Source: CBDANO01 sp965197665 (GTDB lineage Bacteria; Chloroflexota; Dehalococcoidia; Lucifugimonadales; UBA3495). Taken from it: a stretch of DNA of 64,000 bases. The stretch is taken from the NCBI GenBank assembly GCA_965197665.1, contig CBDANO010000003.1:434001-498000 (forward strand). Direction: 5' to 3'. Of this stretch, positions 51,465 to 59,609 are shown piece after piece (the first letter of the stretch is position 1; each line of letters begins with the position of its first letter). Position numbers and translations under genes: made by a program. The notes under the pieces were generated by a model, which was not told where the DNA came from, did no database searches, and saw only the letters and a list, made by a program, of their open reading frames with translations.

Positions 51465-52901
51465 ATGGCTATCAACGAGATTTGCTTGATGGACGCCACC
51501 GAGCTTGCCGGTAAGATCAGCCGCAAGGAACTTTCCCCTGTGGAGGTAGTCGACGCGTTCCTCGGCCAGATAGATAAGACCCAACCGATTCTCAACGCCT
51601 TCTGCTTGCTCTTGGGGGACCAAGCGAGGGAGGAGGCGCGGGCCGCCGAAGAGGCCGTAGCCAAAGGGCGTCCTCTGGGACCTCTACACGGAGTACCTAT
51701 CGCCATCAAGGACCTGACGCCGACCAAGGGCGTAAGGACCACTTTGGGGTCGGTGATATTCCGGGATAACGTGCCAGATGCCGACGCCATCGTCGTGGAA
51801 CGAGTGAAGAACGCCGGCGCCGTCATGGTTGGGAAGACCCTAACCCCGGAATTCGGATGTTCCGGCTTCGCTCGAAACCTGCTTTCGGGCTACACGCCCA
51901 ACCCTTGGAATTTCGAGCACACTCCGGGCGGCTCGTCGGGAGGCTCGACGACGGCAGTGGCGGCGGGGATGGTACCCTTGGCTGAGGGCACGGATGGAGC
52001 GGGGTCGGTGAGGATTCCCGCGTCTTGTACCGGGGTATACGGCCTCAAGCCCCACTTCGGGCGCATACCGCTGGCCATCGTAGAGACTCATTTCGAGTCC
52101 TTGCTGAGTTTCGGCCCCATTACCTGGACGGTCCGAGACGCGGCCCGTCTGTTGTCGGTATGGGCGGGGCCCGATGACCGCGACCCCCTTTCGTTGCCGG
52201 ATATGGGCGAGGATTACGTGGCGGCATTGGAAGGCGGGGTGGGGGGAATGAGAGTCGCTTATTCGGACCTCGGATTCGAGATAGACCCCAAGGTGTCGGC
52301 GGTGGTGGACCGGGCGGCGGCGAAGCTGGAAGACCTGGGCTGCGGCGTGGAGCGGGTAGAAATCGACGGCCGGGAAGAAGCGTGGGAGGCCCAAGTAGGC
52401 ATCTGGCAGTCACTGATCGCTTCGGTATTTGGTGAGTACGTGACGGAACACCGCCATCAGATGACCGACTACGTCCCCGAGCTCATCAGAAGGGGCCAAG
52501 GGATGACGGCGGTGGACTACCATAAAGCCCAAGCCGCCCGCAGTAGGTACTACGATAAGATCAACGGCATTTTCCAAGAGTACGATTTTATCGTGTCGCC
52601 GACCATTGCGGTCCCGCCGCCGTCGGTCCACAGCTTCACCTTCGGCCCGCAAGAGGTTAATGGGAAGCAAATCGACCCGTACATCGGCTGGTTGTGCACT
52701 TGGCCCTTCAACCTCACGATGCACCCGGCGGCGTCGATCCCGGCGGGATTCACCCCCGAAGGACTGCCGGTGGGTTTGCAGATAGCCGGCAGACGGTTCG
52801 CCGAAGGGGACGTGCTGCGATTGTCGGCCCGCTTCGAAGAGGCCGCTCCCTGGGCGAATGAACGTCCGCCGGTGGCGTTGGACCAAGCCAAGTTCGCTTG
52901 A
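51465..52901 (+). CDS. Amidase signature family hydrolase
   Basis: 478 residues from the ATG at 51465 (AGGAGAAAGGGA upstream). The triad is K82 (VPIAIKDLTP), S157 (TPGGSSGGSTT) and S181 (GAGSVRIPAS). It starts like the amidase at 15996 (SPVEVVDAF in both), so the two are paralogues. It completes the CoA-transferase operon, suggesting that an amide is hydrolysed to an acid that is then activated as a CoA thioester. That order is inferred from gene context only. Confidence 0.92.
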   Translation: MAINEICLMDATELAGKISRKELSPVEVVDAFLGQIDKTQPILNAFCLLLGDQAREEARAAEEAVAKGRPLGPLHGVPIAIKDLTPTKGVRTTLGSVIFRDNVPDADAIVVERVKNAGAVMVGKTLTPEFGCSGFARNLLSGYTPNPWNFEHTPGGSSGGSTTAVAAGMVPLAEGTDGAGSVRIPASCTGVYGLKPHFGRIPLAIVETHFESLLSFGPITWTVRDAARLLSVWAGPDDRDPLSLPDMGEDYVAALEGGVGGMRVAYSDLGFEIDPKVSAVVDRAAAKLEDLGCGVERVEIDGREEAWEAQVGIWQSLIASVFGEYVTEHRHQMTDYVPELIRRGQGMTAVDYHKAQAARSRYYDKINGIFQEYDFIVSPTIAVPPPSVHSFTFGPQEVNGKQIDPYIGWLCTWPFNLTMHPAASIPAGFTPEGLPVGLQIAGRRFAEGDVLRLSARFEEAAPWANERPPVALDQAKFA

Positions 52902-53053
52902 CGGGCTTGGCCAACCCCTGTGCAAGTTTCTTAATGGGTGTTTCAAAAGTCCCCTCTCCCCGGGGAGAAGCTTGGGATGAGGGGAAAGGTCTGGAGGCAA
53001 TCGAGATGATCCGCCAAAGGCAACGGCGGCGGAATAGGAGCGCCCGCGGCAGC

Positions 53054-54160
53054 TCAGTCTATCGAAAACAGTTCCGACCAGCGGCTCATGTTGGTCAACG
53101 GTTTGAAGCCGGTTTCCGTGACCTGCACCAAGTCCTCAACGTGATAGCCTTCGACGCCGTTTTCCACGTGAGCAGGCTCGACGTTGAGGACCATTCCGGG
53201 CAGCAACTCTTGGTCGACATAGGGGTTGATCATGGGGTACTCGTGAAGGCCCAAGCCGATGCCGTGGCCCACGTGGGGCATCCAGAAAGGAAGCCCCATC
53301 TCGGCATAGGCGTTTTCGCAGATGCGGTAAAGGTCGGAAGCGCGCAACCCGGGCTTGATGGCCTCGACGGTCTTGAGTTGGACTTGGAATAGCCTGTCGA
53401 ACAGGTCGCGCTGCTTGGGGGTCGGTGGACCTACGATGACGGTGCGGGCCACGTCGGACCAATAGCCGCCGAAGCTGCCGCCGACGTCGGTGGTAATGAC
53501 TTTCCCAAGCTCCAGCTTGTCGGCCCCCGGCCAAGCGTGCCACTCGACGGAGCGGAAACCGCAGCCCAGGAAATTGAAATTCATAACGTCGGCGCCGTTC
53601 GCCATAATCTTCGACGCTATGTTCGTTCCCACCGACTTTTCGGAGTCGCTGCCCGTGGCTTCTTGGAAGCCGTCCACGATTGCTTGCTCCGTAATGTTCG
53701 CCGCCCAAGACAGGACTTCGATCTCTTCATCCGTCTTTACCATGCGGACCCGTTCCATCACCGCGGCGCCGTCGTCGAACTGAGCGGCGGGCAGCAGCTT
53801 GCGCAGTTGCTCGAAGTGAGCTACCGACATCGACCGCCACTCGATCCCCAGCCGGCCCGAGCTCAACCCCTTTTCCGCTATCGCGTCGGCCAGCATTTCC
53901 ACCGGGGAAGTCTTGAACTCGAAGTAAGTGCGCGCGTCGGCTATGGTGCAGCGGTCCTTGATTGGCGCCACCTCTAGGTCGGAGAGAATAAATACCGGCT
54001 CTCCCTGCCGCGGCCACAGCACTATCGCCAGCCGGTCGGGGATTATTCGCTGGGTAAGAATCCAGGCTCCGGAAAGGTAAGTCACGTTGTCGAGGGACAA
54101 AGCGACGATGGCGTCCAACCCGGACTGGTCCAACAGTTGGTTCATGCGTTGCGTATTCAC
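53054..54160 (-). CDS. M24 family metallopeptidase (Xaa-Pro aminopeptidase/creatinase-like)
   Basis: About 368 residues from a GTG at 54160 preceded by AGAGAGG; an ATG at 54145 is also possible. An N-terminal creatinase-like domain (MNQLLDQSGLDAIVALS) precedes the pita-bread fold. Metal ligands are seen in TTDVGGSFGGYWSDVARTV (two Asp), HVGHGIGLGLHEYP (His), NVEPAH (Glu) and GYHVEDLVQVTE (Glu). It hydrolyses Xaa-Pro peptides or small amide substrates. It is convergent with the amidase operon. Confidence 0.92.
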   Translation of the reverse strand: MNTQRMNQLLDQSGLDAIVALSLDNVTYLSGAWILTQRIIPDRLAIVLWPRQGEPVFILSDLEVAPIKDRCTIADARTYFEFKTSPVEMLADAIAEKGLSSGRLGIEWRSMSVAHFEQLRKLLPAAQFDDGAAVMERVRMVKTDEEIEVLSWAANITEQAIVDGFQEATGSDSEKSVGTNIASKIMANGADVMNFNFLGCGFRSVEWHAWPGADKLELGKVITTDVGGSFGGYWSDVARTVIVGPPTPKQRDLFDRLFQVQLKTVEAIKPGLRASDLYRICENAYAEMGLPFWMPHVGHGIGLGLHEYPMINPYVDQELLPGMVLNVEPAHVENGVEGYHVEDLVQVTETGFKPLTNMSRWSELFSID

Positions 54161-54283
54161 GGGAGTTCGGCCTCTCTGACGCCGGGTATGCGGCATTGAA
54201 TTTACGGGCAACGGTATCACCGGCGTCTGACGCGGTCAACTTCCATCCCCGTACACGGGTGCTGGCGTCTAGGGCAAGCGGCC

Positions 54284-54319
54284 CTCGATCCTCCTTTCAC
54301 AAAAGGAAGGAGGATCGAG
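54284..54319. repeat. 13-bp inverted repeat
   Basis: CTCGATCCTCCTT (54284-54296) and AAGGAGGATCGAG (54307-54319) flank a 10-base loop. It lies between the stop of the ABC substrate-binding gene and the start of the M24 gene, so in the transcript it may end the former. There is no T-run. Confidence 0.6.
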
Positions 54320-54427
54320 AGGAAATTCCAAACTCAACCGGGTCGCTGAAGACACGATTGGCCTGACCGACGATGACCCGCGTAGCTGACTAGGACTAGG
54401 TCCGCGGACGCAATCGCTACTTTCCGG

Positions 54428-55843
54428 CTAGGGCAAAACCCCGGTGTCTCGAAGAAGAGCCTGTGTCCCTTGCAGGTCGGCCAGGTCCTTCAGCGGTATG
54501 TTCGGCTGATTGATCTCTCCCAAGGGAACAAGAACGTGGGGCGTCCTGATCCCTTCCACTACCGGGTACTCGAAGGTCTGCCCCGCAAAATACTGCTGGC
54601 CCACTCTTGAGAGCATGAACTCCAGGAACCGCTCGGCAACCGCCTTGTTGTCCGACGATTTCAGGATGCCCGCACCGGCCACCATCACCGTAGCCCCCGG
54701 CCCGCCGGCCCTGGGGTGATAGTTGCGGGCGGAGAAGTCCTCGCCTTCCTCAGCGAGGAAGCGGAACAAGTAGTAATGGTTCACGAGGCCCACGTCGATC
54801 TCACCGGCAGCGACGGCAGCCACTTGTGGGGTGTTCTTGGGGTACACCTGGGGTTCGTTGGCTTGCACTCCCTCAAGCCACTGCCTCGTCTTCTCTTCGC
54901 CCCACAGGACCCGCATGGCGGTAACCATGGTTTGGAATGAGGCGTTGGTGGGGGCCCACCCGATGCGGCCATGCCATTGGGGCCCGACGAAATCAAAGAT
55001 ATCGTCGGGCAGGTCAGCTTCAGTCAGGACGTCTGGATTATAGACTACGGCGCGGGCCCGCCCCGAAAGGCCAACCCACTTCCCCTGGGAGGAGCGGGCC
55101 CACTCCGGCACACGAGTAAGAATGCTGTCCGGGAGGGTGGACAACATCCCCTCGACGGCCCCCAACCCCCCAGGGTCCTGAGCAAAAAAGACATCGGCGG
55201 GGGTATTGGCGCCTTCTTCTAACAGGGTGGCAGCCAGTTGGGGTGTGCCGGCGTACTTGACGCCTACTTCTATCCCGGTAGCTTCTCGGAATTGTTGGAT
55301 GATGGCATCCACAAGGGATTCACTACGACCGGAGTAGATAACAAGCTCCTTCGCCGCCCTCTCCTCAGACAAGGCGGCGTCAATGGCCTGCCGAACTTCT
55401 TCGCGGGAGACGCCGGGGGTGATAGCGTCTTCCAAGGCGTCGTCAATGGCCTGCCGAACTTCTTCGCGGGAGACGCCGGGGGTGATAGCGTCTTCCAAAG
55501 CAGCGGCAATGGCTTGTTCAACGTCAGCGCGGCTAACACCCGGCGTTACGGCTACGGCAACGGCGGACTCGACCAAAGGAGTGATCTCGGCCGCGGTTAG
55601 GCCTTCAGGGGCCGAGTTTGCGATGGCCTCTTGAATGAGGGTCTGCAGGTCTTCTCCAGAGTCGGCCGGTACTGCTTCCTGTACTGCCTGTTTGACCAAT
55701 GAGCGCAGTTCCTCAGGATCGATCGTCGGGGCGGGCGTGGCAGCAGCCGGCGCCGCACCGCCCCCACAAGCAGCCAAGAAGAGAGGAACCACCATCAAGG
55801 CAACCATCACCGAGCATATCCGAAACAATCGGCTTCGCGTCAT
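54428..55843 (-). CDS. Fbp-like ABC transporter substrate-binding lipoprotein with tandem-repeat linker
   Basis: 471 residues from the ATG at 55843, chosen because GGAGG sits just before it and a signal sequence follows (MVALMVVPLFLAAC, lipid Cys 26). After the lipobox comes a ~150-residue helical stalk with 21-residue repeats (EDAITPGVSREEVRQAID...). The periplasmic-binding domain then starts at KELVIYSGRSESLV, with GRARAVVYNPDVL, WHGRIGWAPTNASFQ and GLVNHYYLFRFLAE, matching iron(III)-binding Fbp/FutA-type proteins. No permease or ATPase gene is adjacent. The stalk is unusual for this family. Confidence 0.87.
   Translation of the reverse strand: MTRSRLFRICSVMVALMVVPLFLAACGGGAAPAAATPAPTIDPEELRSLVKQAVQEAVPADSGEDLQTLIQEAIANSAPEGLTAAEITPLVESAVAVAVTPGVSRADVEQAIAAALEDAITPGVSREEVRQAIDDALEDAITPGVSREEVRQAIDAALSEERAAKELVIYSGRSESLVDAIIQQFREATGIEVGVKYAGTPQLAATLLEEGANTPADVFFAQDPGGLGAVEGMLSTLPDSILTRVPEWARSSQGKWVGLSGRARAVVYNPDVLTEADLPDDIFDFVGPQWHGRIGWAPTNASFQTMVTAMRVLWGEEKTRQWLEGVQANEPQVYPKNTPQVAAVAAGEIDVGLVNHYYLFRFLAEEGEDFSARNYHPRAGGPGATVMVAGAGILKSSDNKAVAERFLEFMLSRVGQQYFAGQTFEYPVVEGIRTPHVLVPLGEINQPNIPLKDLADLQGTQALLRDTGVLP
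55379..55567 (-). repeat. Tandem 63-bp coding repeat
   Basis: Two near-identical 63-base units (55379-55441 and 55442-55504) differ only in the last few bases. A third, diverged unit follows to 55567. Each encodes 21 residues, three heptads, of the lipoprotein stalk. Near-identity at DNA level shows a recent duplication. Confidence 0.9.
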
Positions 55844-56346
55844 TAAAACCTCCATATCAATGCCAGAGTATGATTTATGAGCACGTGTTTTCAAATACGT
55901 AATCACATAAAATCTTAGTGAGTATACATATATTTACTAACGTGTCAATAGTTATTTATGGCAGATTCTCATACTAAGCAAAAAATGGGATCCAATCTTT
56001 TTGACGCTTGTATGAGATGCCTTACAGCCGGTTTCTACCCCGTATCTAGGAGATGCCGGCGTCGGGCAAAGGGGTTGCCGGCGTTGCCCAAGAGCGTCGT
56101 CATGGCCGGGATCGCCCATGCCTTTACCTGGCGGTGGGAGCTATCTATTCATCGCCAACGTAGACGAAGTGGGAGCCGGGCATGGCCAATGCGAAGAGGA
56201 AACGGCCCTTCACGTTGGGCTTCATCAGGAGGCAGCTTGAGATGGGGTAAACCCTCGCACCACGGGTAGACCCCAGAGCAAGATATGGAAACATCAGGTA
56301 AACTGGTAGCAGGCTATAGCCAGGTTCAAAGTTCAGGAGGAGATTA
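55844..56346. other. 503-base AT-rich divergent region with operator candidate
   Basis: No gene is supported. TTAGTGAGTA ... TATTTACTAA (55915-55940) is an imperfect dyad located 72-97 bases upstream of the substrate-binding gene, suitable for a metal-responsive repressor. The AT content here is far above its surroundings. AGGAGG precedes the oxidoreductase ATG at 56347. Confidence 0.5.
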
Positions 56347-57516
56347 ATGGAGAAAACCGCCGACGCAGTTGTAATCGGTGGCGGCATATTTGGCGCCAGC
56401 GCCGCCCACTTCTTGGCCAAGCGGGGGTTTGGCAAGGTTGTGCTGCTGGAGAAAACCTCGTTGGCCGGGGTGAGCACCGGACACTCGGCGGCCAACGTTC
56501 GCACCTATTACTCCAATCCGGTGACGGTACAACTTGCTTGGCGAGCCGTCCAGATGTTCGAGAACGACCGGGAAGAGATGGGAGGAGACTCGGGCTTCGA
56601 GCAGGTTGGTTTCTTGTTGCTGCTGGAGGAGGAGGGCATGGGTCCCGGCGAGCATATCCTGGATATGCAGAGACGCCACGGCGTGGAAATGAGAGACATG
56701 TCTCCCGAGGACATAAAGGACATGGCGCCCCAGTTCGAGTTGGGGCGCGTGGTGAGGGGCCACTTGGAGGTCCGCTCGGGTTACGCCGACCCGGTACGGA
56801 CAACTCGGAGCCTGTGCAAAAAAGGGAAAGAGTGGGGGCTGGCGGTCCACGAAGGGGTTGGAGCCACCGGCATCCGTCTCCAGGGCGACCGGGTGACGGC
56901 GGTGGAAACCGAGGAGGGGGCCATCGAGACCCCGGTGGTGGTGAACGCGGCGGGGCCTTGGGGCCGCCGCGTGGGCCAGTGGCTGGGCCTCAATTATTCC
57001 ATCCGCTGGAGCCGCGAGACGGACATGGTGCTCCGTCTGCCCCCCGGTTTTGGCGGGTTCCCCGTAGTCTCGGACCCGGGGCTCCGCTTCTACTTCCGGC
57101 CCCAGGGGAGCACGGAAATCGTGGCCGGTCTGGGCTTTCCCAAGGAGATCGAGCCCTTGGACATTGACAACTATGACGGCACTCTAGACCCCCAAAGCCG
57201 CGGGCGGATCGAGTCCGGCTTGTTTCAGCGGATCCCGTCGCTCCGCGGGGCTGACTTCCTGCGGGGTTGGGCATCCATTTACACGGTTACAGACGATTGG
57301 CACCCGCTGGTAGGCCCGGAGCCCGGCCTCGAGGGGTATTACGCGTGCTTCGCGGGGAATGGGCATTGCTTCAAGCTGGCGCCGCCCATCGGCGAGGCGC
57401 TGGCCGACGTTATCGCCGGGGACGTGCCGGAAATCGACATCCACCAGTTCCGGCCCAACCGCTTCGCGGAGGGCGAACCCCTCTCGTCGGCTTGGGGCGG
57501 CGGCAACCGGGCCTGA
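56347..57516 (+). CDS. FAD-dependent oxidoreductase (DAO/sarcosine oxidase-like)
   Basis: 389 residues from the ATG at 56347 (AGGAGG upstream). The FAD motif is AVVIGGGIFGASAAHFLAKRG, here GGGIFGASAAHFL, followed by EKTSLAGVSTGHSAANVRT. VNAAGPWGRRVGQWLG and YACFAGNGHCFKLAPPIGEAL complete the DAO family pattern. Such enzymes oxidise secondary or tertiary amines or amino acids. The gene stands alone on this strand near small unknown genes. Confidence 0.92.
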   Translation: MEKTADAVVIGGGIFGASAAHFLAKRGFGKVVLLEKTSLAGVSTGHSAANVRTYYSNPVTVQLAWRAVQMFENDREEMGGDSGFEQVGFLLLLEEEGMGPGEHILDMQRRHGVEMRDMSPEDIKDMAPQFELGRVVRGHLEVRSGYADPVRTTRSLCKKGKEWGLAVHEGVGATGIRLQGDRVTAVETEEGAIETPVVVNAAGPWGRRVGQWLGLNYSIRWSRETDMVLRLPPGFGGFPVVSDPGLRFYFRPQGSTEIVAGLGFPKEIEPLDIDNYDGTLDPQSRGRIESGLFQRIPSLRGADFLRGWASIYTVTDDWHPLVGPEPGLEGYYACFAGNGHCFKLAPPIGEALADVIAGDVPEIDIHQFRPNRFAEGEPLSSAWGGGNRA

Positions 57517-57533
57517 CCGGGCCGATGGCGAAC

Positions 57534-57580
57534 CGGCCCAACCACTCTCTTTCCTTACGGGGCGGGGCAACCGCCGCGCT
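57534..57580. repeat. Dispersed repeat resembling 19048-19093
   Basis: CCCAACCACTCTCTTTCC and GGGGCGGGGCAACC parallel GCCAACCACACTCTTTCTTC and GGGGTGGGGCAACC at 19048. This is further evidence for short dispersed repeats. There is no coding role. Confidence 0.5.
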
Positions 57581-57645
57581 ATGCCCGGATGGGCGATAAG
57601 AAATTTGCACTTGGGGTAAAATAGCTGAGCCGGAGGTGGGTCAAT

Positions 57646-57972
57646 ATGGCCGTATTCACATTCTTCTACAAGGTGCGGGTCGACCTGCAAAAATTCTCGT
57701 CGAGCGAGGGCCTGATGGACCAATGGAACAAGGAAGCCCAAGCCGCCACCGCCGCCATGGACGCGGGAGCAGTGCAAATTTGGAAGGACGCGGCGGAACC
57801 GGTGGTCTACGTGGTCGCTCAGGTGGAGGCTGACGATCAAGCCCAAGCCCACGGCAAATACTTGCAAATGCTTTGCGCTCTTCCCATGGGCGCCGACGGT
57901 CAGCTAATCATCGAAGAAGGCCACGCCGTGATACCATATCGGGACTGGGCGGAATACCTGGCCGGCAGATAA
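57646..57972 (+). CDS. Small conserved hypothetical protein
   Basis: 108 residues: MAVFTFFYKVRVDLQKFSSS, then NKEAQAATAAMDAGAVQIWKD, PVVYVVAQVEADDQAQAHGK and ADGQLIIEEGHAVIPYRDW. The alternation resembles a ferredoxin-like alpha/beta barrel monomer, but I recognise no family. It lies 30 bases before the receiver-like gene on the same strand. No strong ribosome-binding site is seen beyond GGAGGTGGG. Confidence 0.55.
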   Translation: MAVFTFFYKVRVDLQKFSSSEGLMDQWNKEAQAATAAMDAGAVQIWKDAAEPVVYVVAQVEADDQAQAHGKYLQMLCALPMGADGQLIIEEGHAVIPYRDWAEYLAGR

Positions 57973-58002
57973 GACTCCCGGTAAGGCCCCGCCTTTGCTG
58001 CT

Positions 58003-58302
58003 ATGACTGAAGAGAACCGAATCCTGGTGGTAGACCGGCATCAGGACTTCGTGGACAGCGTCACCCGAGTTTTGGAGGGCGTGGGCTGCATCGTCGCGGG
58101 CACGTTGAGCGACGCCACGGCAATCGACATGGCCCTCTCGTCGGAATTCAATGCCCTGCTGATTGGCGACGTAGTACCCAACTCCGACGCGGCCCATATC
58201 GCCGCGAGGGCCAGAAACGGTAGTCCGGGGATGGCCATCGTCAAGATTCACAACCCCGATTCGGTGCTGACACAACTCAGGGTGGCGGGACTGGACCTAT
58301 GA
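58003..58302 (+). CDS. Degenerate response-regulator receiver domain protein
   Basis: 99 residues. RILVVDRHQDFVDSVTRVLE matches the first strand and acidic pocket of a receiver, and FNALLIGDVVPNSD lies at the phospho-acceptor position. The usual DxDMPxMDG pattern is lost, and the C-terminus is short (MAIVKIHNPDSVLTQL). It is a stand-alone receiver with doubtful phosphorylation. It is convergent with the Sec-peroxiredoxin gene, 8 bases away. Confidence 0.65.
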   Translation: MTEENRILVVDRHQDFVDSVTRVLEGVGCIVAGTLSDATAIDMALSSEFNALLIGDVVPNSDAAHIAARARNGSPGMAIVKIHNPDSVLTQLRVAGLDL

Positions 58303-58310
58303 TCTCCCGC

Positions 58311-58784
58311 CTACTTCATCTTTTCCACGGCCTCGACGGCGGCGATCACGTCCTCCGGCACCGGTAGCTTGCCGGGGGGATAGGTCTCGCGGAACCGGAT
58401 AACCCCCTGCTTGTCGACGACGATCACCGCCCTGTTGCCGGCGCCCCGTTCTTCGTTCCACAGGCCGTAGGCGGTGGTTACCTTGCCCTTGGGGTGAAAG
58501 TCCGATAGCTCTGGGTAGGGGAGTCCGCCCAAGGCGGTGGACCACGCCCGGTGGGAGTGGACGGAGTCGCAACTGATGCCCAGGACCTGGGCATTGTTCT
58601 CCTCTAGCCGGCTGTAGTGCTGCCGGAAGAGGGCGGCTTGGGTGGTTCAACCGGAGGTGAAGTCGAAAACGTGGAAGGACAGGACCACGTTCTTGGTTCC
58701 CCGGAACTGACTCAGGCCAATATCTCCTTGGTCTACCGATGGCAACGTAAAGTCGGGGGCCTGTTCTCCTATTTCTGCTGGCAT
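58311..58784 (-). CDS. Peroxiredoxin (AhpC/TSA-like) with TGA at the peroxidatic Cys position, probable selenoprotein
   Basis: From the ATG at 58784 (AGGAGG and GGAGA upstream) the frame reads MPAEIGEQAPDFTLPSVDQG, then KNVVLSFHVFDFTSG, a TGA at 58649-58647, and TTQAALFRQHYSRLEEN, continuing to the stop at 58311. The total is 157 residues with Sec at 46. In peroxiredoxins the motif is FxFTxxCTxE/Q, so TGA exactly replaces the catalytic Cys (T43-S-G-U46-T). Downstream blocks (VLGISCDSVHSHRAW, LSDFHPKGKVTTAYG, GNRAVIVVDKQGVIRF) are intact. Sec-peroxiredoxins are a known bacterial selenoprotein family. A SECIS-like hairpin follows. Confidence 0.88.
58602..58649 (-). promoter_or_regulatory. Candidate bacterial SECIS element of the peroxiredoxin gene
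   Basis: After the TGA, in transcript sense, CTCT-T-CCGGC pairs with GCCGG-CT-AGAG around the loop AGCACTACA. The loop is 26-34 bases after the TGA, within the bacterial SECIS range. The small bulge in the stem is also typical. Confidence 0.6.
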
Positions 58785-58821
58785 ATCTCCTGCCTCCTAA
58801 TTCATAGACTATCGATCCCTG

Positions 58822-59502
58822 TTAGAAGGGCGCTATCCGCTCCAAGACGTTGAATTTCACGCCGGTGGTAACGGCGTGGACCCTTTTGGCCCAGTCGGTT
58901 TCATTGGCTGCTTTGACCGCCGGGTCCCGGACCACCCCGGCGCTTTCCAATTCGTAGATGGATATCCACTCCGGTTCGCGGCATGGCGTCGTAGGGTGGC
59001 GCGCGGTCAACCGGCACAAGCGGGCGTTCATCATTCCGGGGACCTCCACCATGAGGGGAATGTGCTCCTCCGCATGCCATCGCACCAGTTCCGTCGCGTC
59101 CGCCTCCGGGACATCCATGCGCACCGTAGCCGCGTGGGTTGGGCCGCCGCCGGCCGCCGGCCCGCCGTCGTGGTTCCCGGAAGCCCCGCCGGGCTGGACC
59201 GCCAGTTGCTGTTGGTACAAAGCCGCCGAGTGGTTCAAGATGCCCCGGCTCAAACGGACGGGCGTGTCATCGTTTCTAGCTACAGCCTGGTATTTCTCCG
59301 TGTTCAATAACTCGACGCTGGGAAGCTGGTAAAGGTGCATGTACTGGGGATCGCCGTGTATCGACCGGAACCTCATCGCGCTCAAGAACCCCGCCGCCAG
59401 CAGGTCGTCAATGTGCTTTCCCGCAGCCCATAGCTCGAACTCGTCCCGCACGTCGTCGGTCAAGTCCAGTCTCACGGTGTAGATGATGGGTAGCTCGGCC
59501 AT
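58822..59502 (-). CDS. Hypothetical protein with two dimeric alpha/beta-barrel-like halves
   Basis: 226 residues. The first half (IIYTVRLDLTDDVRDEFELW, then AGFLSAMRFRSIHGDPQYMH and LYQLPSVELLNT) and second half (VRMDVPEADATELVRWHAEE, HIPLMVEVPGMMNARLCRL, WISIYELES) have the same order of elements, like duplicated EthD/DUF4286-type ferredoxin folds. A Gly-rich linker (GGASGNHDGGPAAGGG) joins them. Such proteins often accompany catabolic enzymes. No specific role is assigned. Confidence 0.65.
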   Translation of the reverse strand: MAELPIIYTVRLDLTDDVRDEFELWAAGKHIDDLLAAGFLSAMRFRSIHGDPQYMHLYQLPSVELLNTEKYQAVARNDDTPVRLSRGILNHSAALYQQQLAVQPGGASGNHDGGPAAGGGPTHAATVRMDVPEADATELVRWHAEEHIPLMVEVPGMMNARLCRLTARHPTTPCREPEWISIYELESAGVVRDPAVKAANETDWAKRVHAVTTGVKFNVLERIAPF

Positions 59503-59609
59503 AACCTATCTCCCGTATAAAGAGTCTCAACGTGGTTCATCGTTGGTGGTTCATCGCTGATGGAAGGGGCTGCTCCTCTATCCCGGCTTGCCATGGCCCG
59601 GAAATACGG

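Noticed and set aside
55238..55634. Plus-strand frames with repeated NGLPNFFAGDAGGDSVFQ-like peptides
   Set aside because: They are the complement of the 63-bp coding repeat of the lipoprotein gene, which has a signal peptide and lipobox on the other strand.
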